NCBI GenBank assembly: GCA_033182465.1
Contig: CP137318.1
Span: forward strand, 3,348,001-3,412,000
Direction of reading: 5' to 3'
Length of the DNA: 64,000 nucleotides
DNA from: Sanghuangporus weigelae
Lineage: Eukaryota; Basidiomycota; Agaricomycetes; Hymenochaetales; Hymenochaetaceae
Shown: positions 51,453 through 61,769 of the stretch, in pieces
Numbering within the stretch: the first letter of the stretch is position 1
Layout of the letters: every line of letters begins with the position of its first letter
The notes under the pieces: model-generated
Database searches by the model: none
Told to the model about the DNA's origin: nothing
The model's input: only the letters and a program-made list of their open reading frames with translations
Made by a program: the position numbers and the translations under genes

Positions 51453-51626
51453 CTACTTACCTTCACTTCGACATAGGTACCTACTCTTGTACTACTAGTT
51501 TGCTGAATTCTACTTACCTTCACTTTGACATAGCTTGCGCCTAGCTTGGCAACTTGCGTTTAGCCTGTTGTTTGTTGTTGTGTTGGCCGCCTCGAGATTG
51601 ACGTCTGTTAGTCTTGCTGCCTAACA
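51453..51626 (+). repeat. Second part of the LTR of relic C
   Basis: It ends GCCTAACA at 51626, the inverted complement of TGTTAGG at 38860. With 38860-39139 this gives an LTR of about 454 bp, split by B'. A 25-bp direct repeat built on TTCTACTTACCTTCACTT occurs twice (near 51452 and 51510). Confidence 0.75.
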
Positions 51627-53039
51627 ACCGCGAAGCTGCCAAGACACGGGCGTGCACCGATTGGGTTGGCGGCGATTGGCGCGGCACCTCATATCATCGG
51701 GCGTGCTCAGATCGCTAAGTGGTCACATCATACGAATATGAAACGTCAGGGGAGTCAATAATACTAAAGTAGGGAATACGCTAGTGGCCGCCGCATCCGA
51801 CACCAGACTCGGTGCACAAAGTGGCATAGTATGAACATGAAACATGGTACCTTGGACCTTGTAAAACCTCCAGCCAACGTCGGATAAACCAATCGATGGG
51901 AGCCGATGAACATTCGATTGGCTGTATGGTTTGATATACTTCCGCCGCTGTAGCGGATACATCCGCCGCAACGTTCCAGGCGCCCACATATCAGAAGACG
52001 CAGCTGGCCAAGCATATTCGGTTTAGAAAGTCTGGAGGATCTGGGTACCTTGTCTATGATGCCAAGACAGTTTGGGGAGGCCGCCCAGAGACGCGAAGCA
52101 GCGATGCTGGGCACACGGAAAGAGGCAACTGAAGACGTGACGGTACATCGGCAGCGCGGAGCGGCGGCGGTCCGACAGATGTCGCCAGTTTGCTTGAACT
52201 GATGCCTGGGGTAACTTCATTTTCCTTAATTGTCTGGAGGCTTGCCTGAGGGTGCCTGGTTCGAGAGAGGCTGAACCCGCTTTCGAATGAGGGGAGTCGG
52301 CGGCCCTATTGGTCGAGCGGCGACTCGAGGAGCGGCGATCGGATAGTCATAAGGAGCGGCGGAGGCGTAGCAGTCGCCGCACGATGGTATACTGTACAGA
52401 GTACTGAGGGGCCTGTACCGATGTACCGGTACAGGCAAGTGCGGCGCACTACAGCGAGTCACCTAGTCAAATATACACAGAATTCCATGTTAGGTGATCT
52501 ACAGAAAAACATGTATATTTATGTAGATAATATACCCTGTTCTACACAATTCTTTTCATGTGATCTAATACAGAGTTTTGCATAGATTTCCTTATCTTGG
52601 GTACACACATCTACACGTGGCCGTGTTAGTGACTCCTAATATGCAGTGAGTGGAAATGTAGATCATCTAACACACAGTTTGTGTAGCAAACAGGAGTCTG
52701 ACTACGGGGCGCTAACACACTTGGTGTAGATGAGCTAGACAGTGCCAAAATGTATATTAGTGTAGACGCTATACAAACAAGTTTGTATATGGACTACAAT
52801 GTCGGTATATATGCACCTAAGAACTAAGTTTGAAATTCTCTGATCCACCCAAATAATTCGATATTACTATATCAAGATAAAAATTACTTCATATAGAAAT
52901 TATATTGATTCGAATTTCGTACGACAACCATCTTGGCTAGCTACTGGCCTTACCTATTTGCCAATGCACTGATCCGTTCATGGTCTGATACAGAAGGTTG
53001 TGTCGAGGTGATATGCGCTGTTTGATCCTTCTCATTGAG
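51627..53039. other. Unassigned region: GC-rich part, then TGTAGA-repeat part
   Basis: 51627-52460 is GC-rich with no convincing gene. A small inverted repeat CCTGTACC/GGTACAGG lies near 52410-52437. 52480-52820 is packed with TGTAGAT/ATCTACA and GTGTAG motifs similar to those at 10740-11000, 12190-12370 and 13930-13955. 52830-53039 is AT-rich and featureless. Confidence 0.45.
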
Positions 53040-53059
53040 AAAACATCATCCAAGTCCCG

Positions 53060-54270
53060 GGCTACATCGCATACACTTACGCAGTTCCTGAACTTCGATA
53101 TCTTTCAATGAAACTTGTCAGACTGTGTCGCGCTCGCGGGATAGCTGAGTTCGAAGATCCTGACTAAAGCATCAAAAATTGGATGTTACTGCGCTAAAGC
53201 AAACGTGATATAGAGGAACAGGAACACTTACGCTTGGCCCTCCAGATTATGGATTCAGGACTCAATACTTCGCCTATCGCTGCCGTTCGCCCTGTCAATG
53301 TGATTGTGCATTTCCTGCACGTTGGCAATCAAGTCCGCCATACGAGACCGCTCCGGAGATAGAATTTTGTTCTCATCAATTAATTGAGTCTGCACATTTT
53401 ACATCTCGAGTTAATATTAATCACAAGACAAGTAAGTTAACGGCTACGCACCTCCCAGATCTTCTTTTCTGCACGAAGATTGGAACATTCGTTCCGCAAT
53501 CACTCGATCTGGGTAAATTCCTCGGCAGCATAGTTGCATGCGATATCCAGACGTGTGTATTGATCGTGCAGTTGTTGGTTCCGTTTCTGCAAATTTTGAG
53601 CTTCTCGCTTGTGCATGATGTGCTGTTCCTGAGCCATGAGATGCCGCTCTGACCCAGATGATGAGCTTGACCCATTGAGGACACAAAGAGAATAAACTCG
53701 CCATTGAGGAATTCAATCCTCGCGTTAGCCTTTGCGTGTGCCGCACCCAGTTGACTGGATTCACGCTGGTATCGAAGAACTTCTTCGCGAAACTTGACAG
53801 TATCAACGCCCACTTCTTTTCGGTACGCTTCAAAGTTAGTTCGGACTTCCTCAAGCTCCTCCTCTAATTCAGTTGGCTCACGAACAGATCCATTCACCTG
53901 TGGAGACGATGGACTCGCTTGTTGAGTAAACGTAGCAGCTGGAAGTGCCCCGCCCCGTTCATAACGAGAAATCATAGTCTTCAGCGTGTCCCTCTCTTTG
54001 ATGTAAGCCTGAATCGTCGCCTGGTGGCTGGCTTGCGTACTCTCAAGTTGAGCGTGCAGTGTCATGATTGCCTCGTGCGCCTCACGAATAGCCTCGTTCT
54101 GCTCGTTCCCCATTCGCGCCTTGTACTCCTCAGCAAGAACTCCACCAAGTGTACGATCAAGTTTTTCCATGTCGCACTGTTTCTTAGCCAGTTCACCTTG
54201 CATCCTGACATATTCGGCGTAAACCTCGGTGAGCGTCTTGCTGCTTTTCTGCATGCAGTTGATCATTGAA
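53060..54270 (-). pseudogene. Relic of nucleoporin TPR/Mlp1 (coiled-coil segment)
   Basis: Minus-strand pieces match fungal Mlp1/TPR in order: KTLTEVYAEYVRMQGEL, MEKLDRTLGGVLAEE, FREEVLRYQRESSQLGAAHA, then NLQKRNQQLHDQYTRLDIAC, LRNECSNLRAEKKIWE, an intron-like gap starting GTGCGT and ending TGCAG near 53400-53453, SRMADLIANVQEMHNHIDR, a second intron-like gap starting GTAAGTG near 53235, and LRTQLSRERDTV. There is a frame change near 53680 and at least three in-frame stops (after EEFTQIE, in ..RRSIES, after RERDTV). The real protein exceeds 1,500 residues, so most is missing. Kept introns indicate a DNA-level copy. Confidence 0.78.
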
Positions 54271-54369
54271 ATATTTGGGCTAAAGTTGAACAAGCTATCC
54301 GCAGATACGTTCGGTGAAATTTGCGCTGCCGAGGGAACCGGAAACTCACCCAAATTGATGCGGTCCATT

Positions 54370-54680
54370 AAGCCGCATTTACTGCCGGGTCAACACCATC
54401 GAGATCGTCCAAAATCTTCCATGCCGTATCCATATCCGTGCGCGTTCCATCCAAATCACCGTAGAGGAGATTTGCATGTGCCAAGGATGAAAGGAGGACT
54501 ACATGAGCTTTGGGTGATTATTCGGTGCTGATTCGAGAAAGGAGGGCAGTGAGGTAGCTGAGGATGGATTTGAGTACGTTGGCATTCTGGATAAAAGCGT
54601 GAGAATCATTCAGTCTGGACATGATTGCTTACCAGAGACGAGTGGTGAGCACGATGTCGGATGCACGACGACCGTGCAGC
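54370..54680 (-). pseudogene. Relic fragment resembling proteasome subunit Rpn9 (PSMD13)
   Basis: In one minus-strand frame, NANVLKSILSYLTALLSRI, then a stop, then SPKAHVVLLSSLAHANLLYGDL and TAWKILDDLDGVDPAVNAA. This resembles the helical middle of Rpn9 from other basidiomycetes, as far as I can recall the family. An intron-like GTAAGC...CCAG precedes NANVLK (54591-54636). It abuts the TPR relic directly, in the same direction. Identification is tentative. Confidence 0.5.
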
Positions 54681-55175
54681 AGAAGAGAAGAGAGGTGATG
54701 ATGGTGGCAGGCAGGAAGACGGATGGTGGTAGTGATGAAATGCACGACTCCTCAGCGTTAGACCAATGGAAGGTATGGGGGCGTTCTTCAGCCGCCACAG
54801 TCGAGTTTTTCATCGACCCAACGGCAGCAAGCGCTTGTCAGCACGGCATTTACGCGGAAATACTCTAGGTCGAATGTGCGAGATTGGGACCACCACGTTT
54901 GGGATATCAGAACGAACGTGCTAAGCGATCCACCTATCCGAGCGATCTTCGGAAATGATACAAACATAGATGGGACACTTTGGTACTCGTGCATTCGTCA
55001 TGATCTCCTACGTGTAGATACTAGACATGCAACTTACTCAGTTACTGAGCCAGCACTAAGAGATGGGGGTCATCCGAATTTGGAAATTGCGATCGCAGCG
55101 CACGTGTACGTGCCATGCAACGTTTCAGCCTACTCTTGCACTGGCAGAAAACAGCAGTCAACTCACTCAAATATA
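54681..55175. promoter_or_regulatory. Intergenic region upstream of COX19
   Basis: No gene seen. Open frames crossing this stretch run into exon 1 and intron 1 of COX19 and look incidental. The promoter of COX19 should lie in the right-hand part. Confidence 0.4.
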
Positions 55176-55679
55176 ATGTCGTTTGGACGTCCTCAGGGCT
55201 TCTCGGACATCGTCAGTGCACCTCCAGATAGGGGATCATTTCCTCTTGATCACTATGGTGGGCTTGTCTTCTACTCAGCTCGAACTCGACGTCTGTCTCG
55301 TTGGAACGACTACTGTCTCTGCGGTCGTACAGGTGCCCAGAAATTCTGAACGCTGACTCAATTTCTAGGAGAATGCAAGGAACAAATGAAAGCGTATCTT
55401 GCTTGCCTGAAGAAGAATGCAGCGACTTCTACGCCATGTAGAGCCTTGAACAAGGATTATTTGGAATGCCGAATGTCAAAGTGTGTCAGGTCGTTTTCAT
55501 GATTTATCGTGCATGCTAATATCTGCCGTCTCAGAGGTCTTATGCAGCGTGATGATTGGCATAGCCTCGGCTTAGACAACGTGCCTATCAGCGAGCGTGA
55601 TTCCTCACCGGGGAGATCATCAGCCTCTTCATCAGAACAGAAGGACCCGCCTGAGTCTAAACAAGACGGGAAACGATAA
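55176..55679 (+). CDS. COX19: Cytochrome c oxidase assembly protein COX19
   Basis: Small twin CX9C protein of the mitochondrial intermembrane space, needed for copper-dependent assembly of cytochrome oxidase. Three exons: 55176-55257, 55369-55480 and 55535-55679, giving 112 residues in frame. Exon 1 encodes the characteristic start MSFGRPQGF ... PPDRGSFPLDH. The two motifs are CKEQMKAYLAC and CRALNKDYLEC, and the family-typical KGLMQRDDWHSLGL follows. The C-terminal ~35 residues (SSPGRSSASSSEQKD) are polar and probably disordered. There is no presequence; import would use the Mia40 pathway. It is the first host gene right of the element block. Confidence 0.95.
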
Positions 55680-57466
55680 TAAGTTGTTATCGTAGCAGTA
55701 GGATTCTTCCCTATTTTGTACGTATGATCTTTGGCAATTCAAGTTACAGCATTCGCACCGCTCCTGCACTATCCTTCAAACCGCCCGCTAGTTCATCTGC
55801 CTACTTCTAGATATATGGTACAAAGTACCGATGCACACGAGCCGATTTGATGAGTCAGCCAATGAGAAGCCCGCTTCAATATTCCGTTCGTTTCAAAGAT
55901 GGGAGGCTTTAAAATGTAACTATTTATATTTCCGGTGTGTTCTGCTCTTCTTGGTGCCTTGCCACAACGTACAATGTACAAGAAAGCACAAGCATACCTT
56001 TTTCTTAGCTTCTGGATTATGGACGTCACCGTCCCTCGTCTTTCTGCAGTCTTTACGTGTCTTGATACCGTAAGAAGTAAAAGTTCGGAATTATGTTCCT
56101 CAGCCTCTCGATCTGCATCCAATCATCTTCTATGAACCTGTTTCATGACGAGTTCATGGTCAGAACGTCGCGTTCGCGAACTCAATGCAGAGGTCCTTTC
56201 TGGCCGGCGAATGACAATCGATCCAAGTGACGTATTCGACGCACAGTACTGGTTTCTTTATCTGATATCTCGGACTATCTATTCCCGAGGACTTTCTGGG
56301 CAAATGAACGTTGGTACCTAGCGGACCTTAACCAGGACCGTTGTTCCCGTTGGCTTTGTTCCTCTTTCCTTGTCTAGTCTAGCTTCCAAAAATCCCGTCG
56401 TAATTTTTAGCCTGATTCGCGCGTCATCTCTGGATCACCAAAAATAGTGTCAGCTGCTGATTTCGAAGACCGAAGGTTAAGTTTAGACAATGCTTCGGAA
56501 ACTGGGTCCCCGGCTTGAAACTCTTGGAGAAAGACGGTGCCGGCTTCGTTTGGGGGGATTGCGCGGGAGCCAGACCTTCTTACTTCAGGTCTAACATTTA
56601 CTTTTCGTAAGATATATCGACAGTGGCTCAGTGCATGCGAAAAGCTTTGGCTTTCAAGTGGCTTCTGTTAAGTTTTCTCTCCTTCCTCAGATAAGCTTTA
56701 GCATTGATTCTGCCTGGGCAGGAAGTGATTGATTAGTAGATAAAACACACGGGCCGCTTGATGCATGTTCAATACCTACCGCCGAGGGGAACTAAGCAAG
56801 AGAGCAACCCCACGTTACGTACGAGCGCAGGAAGTTATACCATCCGGGTCCACAGAAACCATGCACAACCATCCTTCTTGTCACTAGCCTACCTTGCGCC
56901 CATAGATTAGGTTTTCGAGACCATCACCAGTCTCTAACCATCTTATGATTTTCCCAGCCCTGAAAGACCGGCTTGCAATAACTTTCCGGATTGGAGCAAA
57001 TTTTAAGCATCCTTTTACCTGCGCCGCCCAGAATTCCGCCTTCTAAGCCCCCATCAACTTCCCTCTTCCCACCTACTTTTAGATTTGACTCATGTACGTG
57101 AAGGCGAGAAGCCTGGCGCGTTTCTAGATGATAGGCGTTTTTATGGAAGTGATGAAGTGGAGTTACTAATCTTCGGCAAGACTTGGTGTTCGTTGTCATC
57201 GTCAATGTTCGCCTCGTCTTGAATGAGAGCGCATAGCTACGTGTCCCACCATAATGGATCATAGTGGATAGAAAACAAAAGTTTGTGATAAGCGAATCAC
57301 GTGTAGAACCTGGCTGTAAATCATAGACCCCTCTTCTTTCCTCCTCTTACTTTGCTCCTTCTCACTGTGTATAACTTTGCATCTTCTATTTTTCAGTGAT
57401 CCGGAATCCGGAAGTGAGCAGCAGTATTTAAGAAAGAGCATAGGCTCACAAGTAGGCGCTTTCGTC
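55680..57466. other. 1.8-kb intergenic region, no gene seen
   Basis: Short open frames only, with no recognisable protein and no tRNA-like fold spotted. The part just before 57467 is CT-rich and should be the promoter of the STE20-type kinase. Confidence 0.45.
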
Positions 57467-59900
57467 ATGCCGTCGTCGCCTGCGCCCGGTTCGCGCAAGT
57501 TTATAGGCGCTGTGCACGATGAATGGCGAATGTTCAGGTTAGTTCACCCGAGATATCACGCTCTGGACTCTCCCTCTTATCCGCACAATCAATCTCGTCT
57601 CAGTGACAATCCCGATGACTATGAAATCGGTCCCGCCATTGGTTTCGGCGCGACCTCCATAGTCTATACTGCCCTCTATATAGCCAAGGATGGATCTCCC
57701 CCTTATCCGTGTGCAGTCAAAGTCGTCAATCTAGACAAGCTCCCCCAGCAATCTTTGCGCTTACTGCATCGCGAAACCCAACTCATGAGTCTGTCGAAAC
57801 ATCCGAACGTTCTCCGCGTTCGGGGATCCTGGATGACCGGGCATAACCTCTATATTGCCCTGCGACTCATGAACGCAGGTAGTGCCGCTGATGTGATGCA
57901 CTACGGATGGCCCGGTGGTATGGAAGAGGAAGTCGTCAAATGTATTCTTAAACAAGCGCTCGAGGGACTCAAGTGGGTGTCTTATTGGCCATGTCTAAGT
58001 TTGTGATCGTTATTCTTATTAATATCTATTCTAGCTATCTTCACATCAACGGGTTTATTCACCGTGATGTGAAGGCTGCGAATCTTCTTATTGATGATGA
58101 TGGTACCGTATTACTTGGAGACTTAGGCGTTGCAGCGTCCCTTTCCGATGAGGAGTCCTTTTCAAGTCCCTCTGGCTCAGGCCAAAGAATGGCCTTTGTG
58201 GGGCCTTCAATCGGAGACAACGTTCGTCCTTCGGGACAAGTGCCTACCAAATTAAAGCTTGGTAAGCGCAAGTCCTTCGTTGGAACGGTGGGTCTTACAA
58301 AGCGCGCCTGTAACATCGGATCTTTGCTGACCGTATTTGTTTTACGATGCTTATGATATACTCTCGTACTGCTAAACACAACGGCGACCCTCATTCTTGT
58401 TCTGATGGTTTCTTTTCGTCGAAATTTGTGCGACTCTCGCGCATATAGCCATGCTGGATGGCGCCAGAGCTTATCTCTGGGAAGCAATATGATGCCAAAG
58501 CTGACATTTGGTCTTTTGGAATCACTGCAATCGAGCTTACTCAGGGCCGAGCACCCCGATCTCGGGAAGCACCAGCTCGTGTTCTCTTGAAAACGTGCGT
58601 TAAGCGTGTATTTATATCTATTAAAACTGATCCTCCCGTTCTCATAGCGTTCAGGATGCACCGCCTGAATTCGCTCGAGAGAGCGGTCAATACAAGTTCT
58701 CCAAGGCGTTCAAGGAGATTGTTGAGTCTTGCCTTTTGAAGGATCCCGCTCGTCGGCCGACTGCCGCTGAGCTTTTGGAGACTTCATTTTTCAAGAGTGC
58801 CAAACGTAAACAATATCTCGTAAATACTATCCTCAGTGCGTTTGCTCATTATTCGCAGAATTTTTTTCGAAACTCTAACGTTCAGCCATATAGAGGACTT
58901 ACCGCCACTTATTCACCGTCAGGAACGACGCGCTAAGTCAACAGCTTTGACCGATCCAACTCGCAGTTCAATGACATCTTGGGATTTTTCGATTGATCTC
59001 GTGCCCACTCCGGACGGCCATTCACGTTCTCAACACAACTCAGCACATCCGAGTTATTTTAACACAGTTCATTCGCATCATTCGCAGCATCATCATCACC
59101 ACTCCCATCATACGAGCATAGCATCACCGAGTCCGACGCGATTACGTGCGTTGGAGGAGAATGCATCTGCGGACGCCTTTGGCCGGGCTAAAGCATCGAC
59201 TGATTATGACGACGAGGATGCTGACGCCGATGGGGAACATGAAGACGATTCTCACTCCTCGGTAGATAGCTCCGTTTTCGATGAGGAAGAGAGTGAAGAA
59301 GGGTCGCATCCGACGACGCCGGAAATTGCAGCGACTTCAGTGGCGGGTTCATCGATGGCTCCAACCCCGCTGAGCTGCTCTCCGGCATCTGCGCTTGATA
59401 CGCCTGTTCAACTAGGAAAGTCTATCACTCCGCTGGCTTCGAATAATCTTACCCAAGCTTCCCCGATGCCTCGTTCGACCCCATCTGGTACTCTGCTCAG
59501 CAAAGCGAAGTCGGACGACCAGCCTGAAAGTAACACCGGGCAAAAGATCTCCAAATCGCAGCACCCTCCTCTTTCGCGTCGCTGCGGCTCTTCGTCCGCA
59601 TCAACGACGACGGATCGAGAGAACCTGGGTGCACTACCTGCGCTGAAGCGCATAGCCAGCACCTCTCGACGGTCTAGTTCAAAGATTTCTTCTAACTCCA
59701 TTCAGGAATCGTCGAAGACCGCTTCGAAATCGACGAATCAGGCTCCGAGAGAGAGCCGCTGGAGGAAGCTAATGCGTGGATCGAGTGCAGCGGAGAGAGC
59801 GGATGAATCCTCTCCTTCACCGCCTCCGACTGGATTGCTCAAAGAGGGCGAAAAGAGGAAGAGCACATTTGGGAGGTTACTGGAGCGCTCGGGGAAGTAG
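57467..59900 (+). CDS. STE20-family protein kinase, FRAY/OSR1-SPAK type
   Basis: Five exons: 57467-57972, 58035-58287, 58449-58594, 58648-58835 and 58894-59900, giving 699 residues in frame. The N-lobe has the glycine loop [12 protein letters not shown] and AVKVV lysine. The catalytic loop is [15 protein letters not shown] replaces DFG, and SFVGTPCWMAPE is the activation/P+1 region typical of FRAY/OSR1/SPAK kinases. The domain closes with [21 protein letters not shown], and YLVNTILKDLPPL spans the last junction. The C-terminal ~350 residues are low-complexity: a His-rich run ([12 protein letters not shown]), an acidic Asp/Glu part, then Ser/Thr-rich and basic sequence. A PF2-type domain was not recognised. 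The start is the first ATG in the kinase frame. Confidence 0.88.
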
Positions 59901-60516
59901 GCCGATATCCTCACGCGAGTTTATATCCTTCGAAGATCACCGAATATCCTCCTTTCTGAAGGGTCTGACTCAAGAGTTCATTGATTTCATCTCTCATCAC
60001 CCGCGGACGTCGCAAATCACTTCTGTGATACCCAAGTCACTTTTTTTACTAGTAGTTTTGCTCACTATTTGATCCCTCGCAGTTGCAAATGCAAGCCGGA
60101 ACGAATTCCTGCTTTTATAGAATAATCTGTGCTCATCACTAACTTCATCTCATCACCTCTCTGCACATTTGTAACTTATTCCCCAATCACGAAATGTAAT
60201 GACTGCTTATTTGCTCTCACAACACCGTTGTCTATTTCTGCTGTACTGCTAGTATTTGCTATTTGTCGATTTTGGAATTGTGTACTTGCTTTTTTAGCAT
60301 CCCAGATGATGTTCTACATCATATTAATATTGGTTTTTCCTTTTTTCTTTGCTGCACGTTCGTCTTCGATAATTTTATTTAGACCAGGCATCCACTTGAG
60401 CTTCGTTTGACATTTTTGCCCCAGGAAGGTCACGTTGTATTTCAGAGTGTCCAAGATGAATTTGAAGGTGATCTATTGTAACAAAATGCAATGGCCACTT
60501 GGATGGATATTTCTAC
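59901..60516. other. Convergent intergenic region between the kinase gene and RIP1
   Basis: AT-rich and without a gene. It should hold the 3' untranslated regions of both neighbours. Confidence 0.5.
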
Positions 60517-61625
60517 CTATCCGACTATTAGTTTACCCTCCGCATCGTTGAATTCGTATTCTGGAACTTCCAAATTTAGCTTACCAAGAGCATGGTCAGT
60601 ACGGAGGCCAACATACGGTAATGGAGATTACTTACAGGAGCAGGGCCTTTACGGATACGGCCAGCTGTACGAGAATAAATACCAAACGTAAGAAATAAGT
60701 AATCCGTTAGGGATTCGTTGTAGCTTACAGATATCGTAGTGAGATCCGTGACAAGGGCAAAACCTAAGTGAACAATTTCAGTGCCATCTGAAGTGTTTCA
60801 GCATTGAACAGAAATACTGACCATCCTCCATAGTCACCAGCTTCGCCGATGGGGACACAACCCAGGTGGGTGCAAACACCCAACATAACAAGCCATTCTG
60901 GTCTCTTCGCTCTGTCCTCATCGCTCTCCGGGTCCCTGAGTTTCTTCCAATCCTCTGAGCGCGCTTCTTGGATCTCATCCGCGGTGCGATGACGGATGAA
61001 CACGGGCTTGCCACGCCATTTGATGATGACGTTCTTGCCCTCCGGGATGCTTCCGAGCTCAATCTCCACCTTGGCGAGCGCAAGAACGTCGGCTGAGGCG
61101 CTCATGGTTCGCAGGAACTCGGTCACGGTGGATTTGGCGGCGCTTGCGGAGAGGAGACCTATTCCACCAATCATGAAGTAGGAGACCGCACGGTTAGCAT
61201 CCGGGTTTGATGTCTGATATGACGAAAAGTCGGGCGCCTGGGGTGCATCATCTACGATGGGCTGCGAGGTATGAACAAAACGTTGGGTCAGTGTGGTAGT
61301 CGGGTTAACTAGAAAACAGAATTCGTGTCAGTGACTTTTCAACATCACGGACCGAACACCGAAAAGAATGAACCACGTAGAACTGATACATACCCGTTGT
61401 ATATGACTTCGAGACTAGACCAGACGTCGATGAACGAGCAAACTTCAGTGCCCAGGGAGCAGGCGAATCCGAGCGTGGACCAGCACCTTCACCGTGATGG
61501 CCATGTGCGTCAGCCGGTGCGCGGGCCTCGAGATTGAGGTGAAGAGCAGTGGGAACACCCGAAGGAAGGGTGCGGACAGTAGGCGGGAGGGTGAACACCT
61601 TTTTGAGCGGGCGCAGGCTCGCCAT
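60517..61625 (-). CDS. RIP1: Rieske iron-sulfur protein of the cytochrome bc1 complex
   Basis: Passes electrons from ubiquinol to cytochrome c1 in mitochondrial complex III. Six exons on the minus strand: 61625-61394, 61308-60822, 60763-60729, 60664-60636 and 60579-60517 make five coding blocks after the first intron is counted (five exons in total), giving 281 residues in frame. The N-terminal ~90 residues are a basic mitochondrial targeting sequence. RAVSYFMIGGIGLLSASAAK starts the membrane anchor. The 2Fe-2S cluster ligands are in CTHLGC and [20 protein letters not shown], complete with both Cys-His pairs and the disulfide cysteines. It ends LNLEVPEYEF...LIVG. The three small 3' exons (35, 29 and 63 nt) divide the cluster-binding region. 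It is divergent with the adaptin gene, 144 bp apart. Confidence 0.95.
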
Positions 61626-61769
61626 GGGCGGATGAATGCTACGTTGAGGTCGATGAATGAAGTGAAGGTACTAGGTAGGCGCGATTTTCTGAGCCGGAAG
61701 TCTCCGAGCCTTCCACAGCCAATGGTGGGCGCGTCATTCCAAGACTCACGGGTCGCGTTCATCGTCAAC
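61626..61769. promoter_or_regulatory. Short divergent promoter between RIP1 and the adaptin gene
   Basis: Only 144 bp separate the two start codons, which point away from each other, so the two genes probably share promoter elements. No specific motif is assigned. Confidence 0.5.

Noticed and set aside
54876-55349. 157-codon frame spanning the COX19 promoter, exon 1 and intron 1
   Set aside because: It reads through the COX19 intron and has no recognisable protein features. The spliced COX19 model explains the conserved part.
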